64,000 nt of DNA from Yamagishiella unicocca (lineage: Eukaryota; Chlorophyta; Chlorophyceae; Chlamydomonadales; Volvocaceae): NCBI GenBank assembly GCA_003116995.1, contig BDSL01000144.1:1-64000 (forward strand), read 5' to 3'. Both the position numbers and the translations under genes were made by a program. Position 1 is the stretch's first letter. Every line of letters begins with the position of its first letter. Of this stretch, positions 10,201 through 21,142 are shown piece after piece. Below the pieces are notes generated by a model. The model was not told the DNA's origin. It was given only the letters and a program-made list of their open reading frames with translations, and did not search any database.

Positions 10201-13200
10201 GTGGCTCGCTGAGGTAGGTAGGTGACGACGAGCCCGACGCATCCACGCCGCGCCAAGTGGGCACGATGCTACGACGAACCCCCCCTCCCGCCCTCCGGAT
10301 TCGCAGCTGCGCTGGATCTTGTCGTACAGTTCGTACATATGGATGATAAGCTTACGTACGCCGTGCGTACACCGTATGCGTGTATGTACGGCAGCCCACC
10401 TATGTACGGCTGCCCACCTACCTTCAGTCCCCCCTGCTCCAGCAGCTGGTACGCCACCACCAGCTCGCGGCTCATGGCCAGGTACTCCAGGGGCAGGCCA
10501 TAGCCGTCCTGGGGCGAGGGGAGGGAGGGGAGGGGAGGGGAGGAGGGCGGGAGGGGAGGCGGAGAGGGAGAGATGGGAGGGAGGGAGGAGGCGGGAGCGT
10601 GTATGGGAGGGAGGGGCCAGTGGTGCAAGGGTTGGCGGAGGGGGTCAGCGCGCTCGAGCTGACTTCGCCGCTGCTGGGGTCTCCCGGCCTGTACTGAACT
10701 GCCGGTACGGCGCCGGTGCGTGGTACGGCAGATATGCCTCCCTGGAGCACACGCGTCCGCATCCGAGTACGGCTTGAGTAGCAGCAGGCAACTTCCGCCC
10801 TTCGCCGGTTCGTTCATTTCTGCCCTCCGCCGTCTCCTATGCCGTGTGTAACCGGGCCTTCTAGCCTACCCCCGCTGGCTGGCTGGCTGTCCTAGCTTTA
10901 CGTTTTTTAATTAAATTATAAAAAAAGAAAAAGAAAAAACGTTGTTGCTCGGCGGCCGGCTGGACTGCACCTTCTGCAGCCGCAGGAGGGAAGCCTCGGG
11001 CCACACGGCGGCGGTGGCCCAGGTGCCGGCGAAGGGGCGCAGCGGCAGCACCAGGTCGCCCTCGGACAGGGCCTTGACGCCTGGGCCCACCTGCGGGCGG
11101 CGGCAGCAGAGGTGGGGTGGGGCAGCAGGCAGCAGGCAACCGAGAGGGAAAGGGTTACAGCAGGGGGGAGGTGGGGCGTGATGGGGCCGGTAGGCGCGCA
11201 AGGAGATAGCGGTTGAGGCTCCCGACGGGCCATCATTCGCTCGGCCATCCATCCAGTTGAAGGCGTTAGTTTCGGTTGACATGCAACAGCCCCGGGGGTT
11301 GACAGGCGCGGGGGGCCTCCCTCGCCGCGCCCCACGCACCTTTGCGACCAGGCCCACTCCGTCGTGGCCCGCCACGTACGGCAGCTTGGGCGCCACGTCA
11401 CTGCCGTACACGCCGCCCAGGCGCGCCGTGTAGGTGTCCGCGGCGCTGATGGGTGCGAACCTGCCGTATGTACGACATACGTAACACTCACGTGCGTCCC
11501 GTGGCGGCCGTGGGTTTGGTGCCGTACGTGGATTTGTCTCTCGGTTGGGGAATCTATATATCAACCTAGGACCCCAGGGCGGATGGCTGCTCCGGAACCG
11601 GCCTCGGAATGTCCGGAACCGGCCTCGGAATGCCCATTTCGCGATGAAGTCCTGTATGTAACCCTCCGTCATCATCAGCAGTTCCTCCCTGTTCCCTAGT
11701 CTGCCCCCTGGCCTGCCTCCTAGTCTGCCCTACTGCCTGCCCCCTTTCGCCTCCGCCCTCCACCTGCCCGCCCCTCCCTGCCTTCCGCCCTATCCTCCGC
11801 CCCTGTCCCCCGCCACCCCGGCCGCCTCATCACCTCATGGCCACCAGCACCTGCCCCCACTCCAGCTCCGGAACCAGCGGGGTCACCTCCAGAGACATGG
11901 AGTCAGCCACTCGGGCGCCCGGGCCGCGACACAGCACCTGGCGGGCGGGGCCGAGCGGCGGGGAACCAGAGTACATGATAATAATAAGGTTACGCTGGCG
12001 CTAGGCCTTGCGTGTGTTAAGGGGGCGGGGCGGTGAGGGTGTCAGTACACCCTATACGCTCGCGCCACCGGATTACATACACACATCGGCATTAGGATAA
12101 TGGCTCCGGAGCGCCCACGACGGCGTCATCATGCACGGCGGTTGGTGGCCAGTTGACGTATGGGCGCGCAAGTGCCGTGCGTGCAGCTGTCTGCACGGTA
12201 CGCACCTGCAGCACTTCCGCCCTGGGCAGCAGCACCGCGTCGTACGATTGCCGTGCCACGCCGTACTGCTCCGCCACCGTCTCGGAGGTGAAGACCCGCG
12301 CGCCGGAGTCCCCGCGGGAGCGCATCCAGGCCTGGAGCGAGCAGGGGGGGAGCGAGCAGGGGGGGAGCGAGCAGTGGGGGGACGAGCAGGGGAGGGAGCG
12401 GGCAGGGGAGGGAGCGGGCAGGGGGAAGAGCGAGCAGTGAGGGAGGGACAGGGAGGAGGTGAGGGAGGCAGGGAGGGACAGGAAGGACAGGGAGGAGGTG
12501 AGGGGGGAAGGGACGGTGAGGGAGGGACAGGGAGGGACAGGGCGGGAGGGAGGCAGAGCGTGAGGGTAGCTAGGGGGCAACACCAGCGGGGTGAGGGCGG
12601 CAAGGGGCTGCGGGCGGGTCGCTCTTATACATGCACTACTTAGTTGTGTTTTGTTGCGGCATTTCATACACGGCGGGAGAGCGAGCGCGTGTGAGGGCAC
12701 GGAAACGCTGGCGGCGGGTTGCTGTCATCGATCTAGCTGAAAGACCGAAAGGAAGTTTAGGTTTCAGAAATCTCCTCCTCCTCCTCCTCCTCTTGGGAAT
12801 GAGGATACGCGATACCGTTGCGCAGCAAGCTGGGCGGGGGAGGATGATCGATGCAGAACTGGGGAACTGGAGGATGCCGGCTTGATGGAGGAACTGGAAG
12901 GGGGCTGCTGGGGTCAAGAGTGAGGAACCCGAACCCCCCCCCGCACCCGCACACCCGCACACACACACACACACACACACACACCTCGAAGCCAGCCGTG
13001 TGGCTGTGCGGATCGCCTGCGCGCTGGCGGACGATGATCTGGTCTGCCAGCCCGCCGCCGCCAGCGGGGCCAGCAGCAGCGCCCTGCTCGGCGGCAAGGA
13101 CGGGGTCGTTGAAGGCGCCGTCGGCGAACCGCTCCACGAACTCCTGGTCGGCGGTTTTCTGGATCCGACCTGTCTGGTCGTACAGTTTACGCTGCGAGGC

Positions 13201-14446
13201 CGGGGCCACGGGGGGGGGGGCAGAGGGTCGGAGGTGCAAATGTGGGCTTTTCATTGTGAGAGCGATGCTGCACCGAAGTGCGGGCTTGTCATTGTGAGAG
13301 CGATGCTGCACCGAAAGCCGTCGAGTCAGGTACGAGGAACGGAATGCCCTAGCCCTGCATTGCGCTAAAGGCGGCGCCGGCGCCCTAGCGTGTTCGTACA
13401 CCTCTCCCGCCCTTTTTCTTTTTTTCCCTCATACGTCGTATACCGTACGGCATCGTCTCGACGCTGCGCCCTTCAGGGCCCTTCCTGGCAAAAGCCTCCT
13501 TGGCCCTTTACATCACAGGCGCTACCGACCTCTGCTGCACAGCCCAGCCAGAAGCAAGCAAGCAAAAACGGTACCTTTGACGGCTCCGAAAGCACGTCGT
13601 ACGCGGCCTGGATCCTCCGAAACCGGTCCGGGTCGCCTCCCTTGTCCGGATGCGCGCGGGTAAGGAGGTTGCGGTAGGTGCGGCGGATCTGCGGGTGCAG
13701 GGCGGGTGGACGGACGGACGGTGGAGTTGGAGGGTCGGGTTTAGGGTCGGGTTTAGGGTCGGGTTTAGGGTCGGGTGTAAGGGCAGGTTTAGGGTCGGGT
13801 GGAGAGACGAGTGGTGGTAGGCGTAGGGCCCCGTGATGCGGCCCGTGGCTGGGTGTGGGGCCGGCAGGAAGGGGCGAGGGGGCGAGATCGGCCAGGATCT
13901 CAACCGACAACTGACGTCCGGGACGAGCAGGAGCCCCACGCTGAGCGAACACACCAGACCGCCCGGCACCACAACAGCTACTGCACCACCACAACCGTCA
14001 CAACCGTCACATACAACCTCGCAAGGCCTGTCACCTAGCTCGCGCCCGCCACCACCCTCCAGCTCGCCCCGCCCAACGAGGCAAGCGGCCGCGTGCAGGC
14101 TATAGCCCCTGCGCTCCCCCGCTCGCCATCACCTCCACCCGCCCTCCTACTTGTCATCACCTCCACCCTCGAGGCAGGCACAGAACGAAAACGCGACAAA
14201 CCGACAACCGGGATTGGATGGTTCCGCATTGCTCGTCGCCGGGCCGCCTCGATTCCTCCCCTCCCTGTAGCGGTAGCCCCGCCCCTGCAGGAAACAAACA
14301 CCGCCACCGCAACCCACGCCGCACACCTCGACGTCAGTGGCGCCTCGCGACAGCCCCAGCTGGCCGTACAGGTCGCCATCCGAGGCCGGCGCTTGGGGCC
14401 CGGAGGTGGCACTATGCGGGCTGCGGCTAGCTGCCGTGGCAGACAT
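7276..14446 (-). CDS. J-domain protein fused to mitochondrial trans-2-enoyl-CoA/ACP reductase (MECR-like)
   Basis: Twelve exons, in order: 14446-14327, 13688-13575, 13191-12985, 12331-12206, 11937-11834, 11460-11340, 11090-10971, 10508-10422, 9945-9694, 9328-9230, 8161-7962, 7723-7276 (665 residues). All joints agree in phase. Exons 1-2 give a J domain (DLYGQLGLSRGATDVE joined to IRRTYRNLL), with the Hsp70-activating HPD at 53-55. Exons 3-4 (79-189) follow it. From residue 190 the protein matches the MECR family: VLCRGPG, PISAADTY, PYVAGHDGVG, the nucleotide-binding NGASSTVGQ (341-349), LALDAVGG, and GGELVVYGCMSG followed by WVFRDLRVRGF. The end is the usual EALEHAQERGKATKVLLKM, and about 110 low-complexity residues follow it. 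MECR makes the NADPH-dependent last step of mitochondrial fatty-acid synthesis. The start is uncertain: an in-frame ATG at 14755 would add 103 residues that could serve as a targeting peptide. The alternative is two adjacent genes. Confidence 0.8.
7794..7946. repeat. Minisatellite of about 23-24 bp (GTGCACGCTAAGTGGCAGTA)
   Basis: About six imperfect units in the last intron of the J-MECR gene alternate between GCTGAGTGG and GCTAAGTGG variants. Confidence 0.8.
8446..9050. repeat. Long 14/15-bp minisatellite (GTGACAGCCCCCGGG)
   Basis: About 40 head-to-tail units lie in the intron between MECR exons 10 and 11. Two variants, with GGGGTGACAG or GGGGGACAG, are interspersed. Each unit carries a CCCCGGGG palindrome, and the array has no stop codon in several frames on both strands, so long false ORFs appear. 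Confidence 0.95.
9157..9203 (+). repeat. Dispersed repeat R1, partial copy
   Basis: It carries GATGGCTCTAC and TCTGGGGCCCTCTGTAACAG, the two halves of the R1 core, and lies inside an intron of J-MECR. The 5' half of R1 is missing. Confidence 0.65.
9355..9475. repeat. Purine-rich GGGAGGGAGTGGAGGC repeat
   Basis: Short irregular tandem units sit in the intron upstream of MECR exon 10 and form the pyrimidine tract of that intron on the coding strand. Confidence 0.8.
12340..12560. repeat. Purine-rich tandem repeat next to exon 4 of J-MECR
   Basis: Irregular units of AGCGAGCAGGGGGGG and GGGAGGGACAGGGAGG lie immediately upstream of the exon 4 acceptor. They supply a long polypyrimidine tract on the coding strand. 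Confidence 0.75.
12953..12984. repeat. Dinucleotide (CA/TG)n at a splice donor
   Basis: On the coding strand the intron starts directly as GTGTGTGTGT, so the 5' splice site of exon 3 is part of the microsatellite. Confidence 0.85.
13731..13800. repeat. Interstitial telomere-like repeat (GGGTCGGGTTTA)n
   Basis: A 12-bp tandem repeat with four exact TTTAGGG heptamers lies in intron 2 of J-MECR. TTTAGGG is the telomere unit of plants and several volvocine algae. Confidence 0.7.
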
Positions 14447-15361
14447 GGGGACGGCGAGGCGGGTGGAGGCGGCGGCGAAGGGGGAAGAGGAGGCGAACGA
14501 GGCGGGTGGGTCGCGATTGTAATATGCGCCGAATAATCGGAAGTGGCCGCCGGCCTGAAGGGGAGTCGCTCGGGCCAGCCGCAGGGTGTGTTGGTTGGGG
14601 ACCCGGGGTTGAGTCAGGCTAGGGAGGACACCTGGCCCTCGTGATCCTTGGACCTGACCGGACCGTGCGGTTGCCCCACAACGCGCGGATAAGGGCTGCG
14701 GCTCCCGCTGCGGATGCTGTTGAGGATAACAGTTTAATGCAATACTTTGTAGCATGTGAATTGGGAATAATAATAAACAACAATTGCGCAAACGAGTTGT
14801 TTGCTTTGTGGGTGCTGCTGTCCGAGCCGAGAAGCTCGCGGCATCGGAGCGGCCCCGCCTCGCCTGGGAGGGCGCGAGGAAGGGGAGACGGGAGGGGGGA
14901 GAAGAGGGGCAGAGGAGCCGGGCGCCGGAGGACAGCGCCCTTCCCTGGAGCTAGGGAAGCAGGTCGCGGCAGGGTAAAGGGGTCGTTGATAACAGGCGGG
15001 CCGGCCAATCACGCAGCAGGCGTAACGCTCGCAGCGACCCGCCGGGTCGTTGGAGCCGTTGGCAGCCGTGCTATCCCTGTCACCCTGTCACGCCGTCACT
15101 ATCCCTGTTCCCGCACCGACTCAGAGGAATCAAATTCTCGGAGGCTATGCAGCCGTTGAAAACGCAGGGCACTTTGCTGCGGAGGCTTTGTAATAGCTAC
15201 TTCGCTACTGCACCAGTAGTATGTGTCAGGCGATGCGCCCGATGGCTCTACCTTTTGGTCTGGGGCCCACTGTAACAGTTACTACATTACTACTAAATAA
15301 GCTATTGCTCCCGTCTACCATGGCACGGGCAAGTCTACAGCATTCGCCGCGTCTCAGCCGT
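14447..15361. other. Spacer between two tandem minus-strand genes
   Basis: This interval holds the promoter or 5' leader of J-MECR and the 3' UTR of the unknown gene upstream. An AT-rich patch lies at 14735-14800. An open frame in phase with J-MECR exon 1 continues up to 14791, including ATG codons at 14755 and 14446. I see no additional gene. Confidence 0.5.
15226..15292 (+). repeat. Dispersed repeat R1, full core
   Basis: The copy reads TCAGGCGATGCGCCCGATGG, then GTCTGGGGCCCACTGTAAC, then TACTAC repeats. It lies just past the stop codon of the unknown minus-strand gene, in its probable 3' UTR. Confidence 0.75.
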
Positions 15362-18300
15362 TCAGACGTAGTGCTGTCCTCCCCCCCTAGGGCCCCAGCT
15401 GCCGCCGCCGCCCCCCCTTCGCTGCCCCCGCGCCTGCTGCACCCCCGACCGCCGCCCCCCTCCACTCCCCCCACCGCCACCACCCCGACCTCGTCCTCCT
15501 CCACCGCCACCAGCGCGACCTCCGCCCCACGCCCCGAAACCATCACCACCACCACCATCACCATGCCAGTCGCCGCCCATCCTCACCCCGCCCCGCTGAC
15601 CCCCAGCCGCCTCTGCCCCTCCCGGCCCGGGCCCCTCCGCCTGCGCTGCGACGAGCACCCATGCGTCCTGCAGCTGCCCCACCGTAAGGCCCACCAGCTG
15701 CTGGAAGGTGGGCGCCCGGGTAGCTGCCGCCAGGTCGAGCTTGAGCTCCAGGCGGCCGCGGATGGCGAGGCTGGGCTGTCCAGGGAGGGCGGGTGGGGGA
15801 CAGAGTTGGGAGGAGACCCGTGGGTCGACACGTGGAGGGCGGGAGGGAGGGAGGGGTGGGTAAGGGAGGGGTGGGTGGGTGGGTGGGTAAGGGAGGGCGG
15901 GTGGGTGAGTGGGTAAGGGCGGGTGGGTGAGTGGGTAAGGGAGGGTGGGTGGGTGAGTGGGTAAGGGAGGGAGGGAGGGAGGGGTGGGTGGGTAAGGGAG
16001 GGTGGGTGGGTGGGTAAGGGTGGGCGGGCATCAGGGTACGTGGAGTGGTGTTTGTGGCTGTAGCTGTGGTTTGGAGGGGCGATTAGGCAGAACGTAAGGG
16101 AGCGGTGCCGGTGGTGCTTCTGTGCCAAACCAAGCGGGGAAGTGTCCCCCTTCCCCCGGGCTTCGCGGATTATCCCTTACCCCTCCCCCCTCCCCCCCGG
16201 GCTTCGTGGATTACCCCTCCCCCCTCCCCCCCCGGGTTTTTCCTCGCACCCCCCCGGGGCTCACTCACGTCCTGAGGTGTAGAAGCTTCTAGAAGCCCGG
16301 CTTGCAACGAGTGCATGGAAGACAGCACGCATCACAGTAACCTGCCGGGCCTGCGATGAACCCACCCACCAGCGTGCGGTGCTGCTTGGCAGCCGGAGCA
16401 CCACCGATTTGCGCATGTGCCGTACCCTCCCCCTCCTCTTTCGTACACGGGTTTTTCTTGCACTCCCCTCCCTCTCCTCCCCTCCCCCCCAACCCAGTTC
16501 TCCAGCATGCATCCCAAAACGCCTGTTCTAAACGGTTTTTTTCCGGCATCCACGGGCCGCCCTCTCCTCCCCCCCCACCTGCGTTATAACCCTCACGAAG
16601 AAGAAGTCGTGGTCGCCCTGCCGCCCGCACCCGCCCTCGCCGCACACGTCGTCCAGGCAGCGGGAGCCCAGGCCCTCCGTCACCCGGCCCTGGTACACGC
16701 CTGCAACAGGGAGGCCCGACCCGTGGGTCAGCAGGGGGAAGACGCAGCCGTGGGTCAGCAGGGGGAGGCCCGACCGATGGGTCCCGACAGGGGCGGCACA
16801 GGATGGGGTGTGCAGGCAAGGGGGCTAGGTCCGACCCGTGGGTCTGCGGGGTACAGCCGTGATCTTTCTTGTGGTCAGACGACACACCAGCCCGCCTGCC
16901 CTCGGCGCCCCTTGCCCACCTCACCCCACCTCACCCGGCAGCCGCAGCACCTCCTCCCCCGCTCCGACCCACCCTGCCCCGCTCCCCCGGCCCCTCGGCT
17001 CACCCGGCGGCAGCACCTCCTCCCCCGCTCCGACCCACCCTGCCCGCTCCCGACCCCTCGGCCCCTCGGCTCACCCGGCGGCAGCACCTCCTCCCCCGCT
17101 CCGACCCACCCTGCCCGCTCCCGACCCCTCGGCCCCTCGGCTCACCGGCGGCAGCACCTCCTCCCCCGCTCCGACCCACCCTGCCCGCTCCCCCGACCCC
17201 TCGGCCCCTCGGCTCACCGGCGGCAGCACCTCCTCCCCCGCTCCGACCCACCCTGCCCGCTCCCCCGACCCCTCGGCCCCTCGGCTCACCCGGCGGCAGC
17301 ACCTCCTCCCCCGCCCGCGCGTCTTGGTACGTGAAGTGCGACAGTAGCGCGAAGGCGACCCGCCGGCCCAGCAGCTGGCCGCTGCTGATAAGAGGCTCCG
17401 AGCTGGCGGAGTGGGCTGCAGGCGGGCGGGGCGGGCGGCGGTTAGGGGTTGGAGGTTGGCGGAGGTTGGCGGATGGGAGGTTAGAATACTGGGTGGATGG
17501 GTTGGGGGGAGCAGGCAGGAGCGACTGATGCATGTGTTGATGGATGGATGGATGCGGCAGCGTTGAAGGTGGAAGTGGGGCGCTCATCAGGTGGTAAGGG
17601 GGTGTATGTGGGGAGGGCAGGGGTCGTGGGCGTAACTGCCTACTGCCAGCTAACTTTGAGTTAGCCGAGCTGCTGCTGTTTTGGTTGGGCAGGGTGGGTC
17701 CAGGAAGCACGGCTCCAGGGGCGGCGAGAGTCGCTGCGCCGGGCTAGATCGCGATAGACCGCATACGCGATCGTCAAATCGCCAGTTGACGCAGTTTCAA
17801 AGAAGAGAAGCAGAGCGGCATGTGCGACAGTACACCAAAAGATATGAAAGGAACAGACGGTATCATATGAAGGTTTGGAAATTGCGGACATTTGGTGAAC
17901 AGTGATTCAGCTGTCGCGATAATTCATTCTCGAACATCGTGTCGTACCAGTCATCTGACAGCCCGCTCGAGGCTGTGAGCCTGTGACCTGTGAGTTTACC
18001 AATCGCAATTGATGCTGGCGCAATCCATTTTGAACGTGAAATATTCGCGAACGGAGCCTGCGCTAGGCACGTCGGGCTGTGTCAAGCCCATACATCAACC
18101 CGCAACCTAGCTGCCAGTTGTCACCTTGGCAACGCGCGCCCGCGACATTTGGCAGCACGAGGCGTCCCAGCACCACATGGCGGTTGCCCGATGCGACCGT
18201 TACCTCCGCGACCCTGAACGGCGTCCGCGTCCTCCCCCCACGAGCGAACCGGAACCACCAAAGCGACCGCCAGCCGCAGACCCAACCACCCAACCACCCC

Positions 18301-20872
18301 TCCACCCACCCACCCTGGCTGAAGGTGATGAGCTGTGCAGCCAGCCACGGGTGCACCGCCACTGCCAGCCGCGCGTCCTGGGACGCCTGCAGGATGCCGC
18401 CGCCGCCCAGCAGCGCCTCCTCTCCCTCCCCCTCCCCCTGGCCTGCCTCCTCTCCCTCCTCCTGCTCCTCCTGCTCCTCCTCGCACACCTCCGCGGCCTC
18501 AGCTGCAAAGCCCTCCTCCTCCTCCTCCGCTTCCCCACCGGCTTGGGTATCGTCGAAGCCGCCATCGTCCCCAGACCCCAGCACCAACACCTGTTGCTGC
18601 GACCCCATGGCGTACAGCACGTCGACGCCCTCAGCCCCGCCGCCGCCGCCGCTGCCGACGCCGCTGCTGTCACGGCGCCGCTGCAGCTTCCCGGCGGCGG
18701 CGGCGGGGATTAACGGCGGCGGCGGCGGCGGCATCACGGAGCGCCCGTGCTGGGCGGTGCCGCCGCCGCCGTACGGCATGGATGTAGGCGCGGGCCGCTG
18801 CTGCTGGGCGCCGGCGCCTGACGTGCCATTTGGTAGCAGCTGCTGGCCGCGCCTGGCGGTTCCCCCAGCACCCCCGACCCCGCCGTGTCCTTGGCCTCGG
18901 ACGCCGCCCCCGTTGACAGCGGCACTGCCTGCCGAGCGCCTTCCCGCCGCCGCCGCCGCCGCCGCTGCAGCAGCAGCATCGGCCTTGGCGTTCTGGGTCT
19001 GGTTTGCGGCGCCGGCGCCAGCCACGCCGAGCGGCTGTTGCAGACGCTGCTGCTGTTGCTGTTGCTGTTGCTGCAGGAGCCGTTGTAGGAGCTGAAGCTG
19101 TTGTTGTTGGTGCTGCTGCTGCTGTTGCTGCCAGTGGCGGTGGTGGAGTTCCTGGGCAGCGGCCTGGCTGTCCCGCAGCTCCGCAGCTCCCACAGCTCTG
19201 CCACGGCTTGACGGCAGCGGCGCCGGCGGCGGCGGCGGCGCATCCGAGTCCGGATCTAGGCTTGGATCCAGATCCAACGTCCCCGCACCCCCTCCATCAC
19301 CTCCAGCCCCAGCGCTCCAGGGTGGCAGCACCGAACCCTCCACCACCACCCCCTCCGCTGCGCCACCGCCGCCGCCACCGCCGCCGCCAACATCGCCGCC
19401 ACCGCCGCCGACGCCGCCGCCACGGCCGCCGACGTCATCTTCTCCGCCGCCAGGGCGCCACCGCGGCTGCCTCCTGGGATCCGGATCTTGACAAGTACCC
19501 GCAACGCCCGCACCCACCAGCTCGCCCGCCCCGGCGATGTCATCGGGCCTGGGCGCGCCGCCCATTACGTCATCGTCACATGGCGGCTCGTCACTCGCAT
19601 CACCGCCGTCGGCGGTGACGGCGCCGGCGGCGGCGGGGGCGGCGGCGGCGGGGGCGGCGGCGGCTACCCGCATCTCCTGGGGGATGGCTAGCTCGGCTGC
19701 CGGCGCTGCCGCCATGGACACCTGCAGCGCCTGCAGAAGCACCTCAGGGCCGCCGCCGCCAGCACCGCTGCCGCCGCCGCCAGGGCCACCGCCGCCAGCT
19801 GCCCAGGCTCCCAGCGCCGCCACATCGACTGCTTCTAAGATGTGAGGCAGCTGCCACTGCCGCAGGCAGGAGGGAGGCTGCTGGTCCCCGGCGGCGGCGG
19901 CGGCGGGGGCGGAGGCGGAGGCGGAGGCGGCGGCGGCGGAGCCGCTGGGCCCTACCTCGCAGCCGCCGGTCGCCGCCGCTGCACGGCCCCCAGCGTCTGA
20001 CGACCGCGTGTTATGGTGTTGCTGTTGGTGCTGCTGGGCGGGCGGCACTAGCCGCAGGCCCTCCATTCGGTCCAGCAGCTCACGCTTCTTGTTGCGGGTG
20101 AACACGAGGCCGTGCGCGTCAAGCAGCGCGCGCAGGTCGGAGATCTTGTAGAAGGCCTCCTCGATGGAGCTGACCTGGTTGGGAGCACGCGCGTGAGAGG
20201 CGGGGAAGGGAGTGCGCGGGCGAGTGCTGCGAGGGGGCGAGGGAGCAGTTGGGCGGCAGGAGCCATGGCAACAGCAGTGATTGAGGTGGTCACATCGCCC
20301 GTGGCGCCAGTGTCGGAGGATTAGGATGGGACGACAGCCCGTTGTGCGAGGAGGGGGGCTGACGTAGGACCATTCCATTCAAATTCCGAAAATTCGAGAT
20401 CCAACACATTGCGAGCCGTAGTTGCCTGGCGCGAAAACGTACACGCCGCCGCGCCGTGGACCGACCCACGGGGGGAGTCGCGGTAAAGGACGGCTCGCGC
20501 CGCGCGCAGGTCTCACCGCACCTGCTGAACCAGTCCGAGTCCCTTGGTCAGCGCGGCATACAGCTGAATGTAGGCCTCCAGCGACAGGCTGCTGACCTGG
20601 CAGCGCGAGCTGGCAGCAGCAGCAGCAGCGACCGCGGAAGCGCTCCCGGTCGCGGCGGTGGAGGTTGCGAGGGCAGGCTGCAAAGCGGCCGGAGCAGTCG
20701 GAGCTTCACCTGTAGGCTGCTTTGGGGCCGGCTGATTGGGCTGAGCAGCGCTGGCGTCGGGCGGCCGAGGGCGCTTTGGGTTGGGCATGTACTGGTCGAT
20801 TCGGAGCTGCTTATCCTTTGGCGCTCGCTGTCCCGGAGGCACCAGCAACAATGGCGGGCGGTTTGGGTTCAT
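15362..20872 (-). CDS. Unknown protein with a possible N-terminal PIP box
   Basis: Five exons: 20872-20522, 20174-18314, 17415-17290, 16700-16579 and 15775-15362 (957 residues, all phases consistent). I do not recognise the family. The N terminus (residues 22-29, QLRIDQYM) fits the Q-x-x-h-x-x-a-a PCNA-binding pattern except for Met in the last place, and basic PKRPRP follows. A second conserved-looking block is SSIEEAFYKISDLRALLDAH at 119-138, continuing into NKKRELLDRMEGL. Exon 2 is mostly Ala/Gly/Gln-rich, with CAG-coded glutamine runs and an acidic EEEQEEQEEGEE stretch. The ordered C-terminal part contains VAFALLSHFTYQDA, CLDDVCGEGGCGRQGDHDFF and RGRLELKLDL, and the protein ends in a Gly/Arg-rich tail of about 80 residues. 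It shares a 270-bp divergent promoter with PCH2, so a nuclear, replication or meiotic role is conceivable but unproven. Confidence 0.65.
15830..16025. repeat. GGGTGGGTAAGGGAGG repeat
   Basis: Irregular 4-16-bp units (GTGGGTGGGTAAGGGAGG) occupy intron 4 of the unknown gene, close to the exon 5 acceptor. Confidence 0.8.
16495..16560 (+). repeat. Dispersed repeat R2, long copy
   Basis: It contains AGTTCTCCAGCATGCATC, then GTTCTAAACGG, a T run and CATCCACGGGC. It lies 19 bp from the 5' splice site of exon 4 of the unknown gene, in antisense to transcription. Confidence 0.7.
16930..17310. repeat. Minisatellite of about 67-71 bp that copies a 5' splice junction
   Basis: Six units, each with GGCGGCAGCACCTCCTCCCC, cover the end of exon 3 and the start of intron 3 of the unknown gene. 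Read on the coding strand, every unit repeats the exon end (GAGGAGGTGCTGCCGCCGG) and a usable GTGAGC donor. Confidence 0.85.
19010..19135. repeat. CTG/CAG-rich tract coding polyglutamine
   Basis: Interrupted CTG/TTG triplets on the plus strand encode Gln runs in exon 2 of the unknown protein on the minus strand. Confidence 0.85.
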
Positions 20873-21142
20873 GATGAAAGGACCTGGCTAAAATCTCGTC
20901 AGAAAAGGAGCGGCGAGCTCCGGCGCCACATTACACAAACGCTGCGAGCGGGCTCCGAAACCGCAACTACGCATGGCGGCAAGCACCAGGGCGCCGTCCC
21001 GTCTGGCAGGCCAGACAGGGCAACCCAACTTTTTTATTTCATCGCACGCCTCTGCTGAAGGCACCTGCGGGTTAGTAACCTCCTGTAGTGAGTTGGGGAC
21101 CAGGGTGGCACAGGGCCGGTCGCCTCGGACTGCAGGCGGAAA
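20873..21142. promoter_or_regulatory. Divergent (bidirectional) promoter region
   Basis: Only 270 bp separate the start codon of the unknown minus-strand gene (20872) from that of PCH2 (21143). Both promoters and both 5' leaders must lie here or overlap the other gene. No TATA box is evident, which is common for high-GC algal promoters. A TTTTTTATTT patch lies at 21029-21038. Confidence 0.7.

Noticed and set aside
15226..15292. tRNA gene or tRNA-derived SINE for repeat R1
   Set aside because: No cloverleaf and no convincing A and B boxes at tRNA spacing in any of the copies. The TTCGA in one diverged copy (24365) is not conserved.
18079..19095. 338-codon plus-strand open frame
   Set aside because: It is the shadow of exon 2 of the unknown minus-strand gene, whose phases match neighbouring exons.
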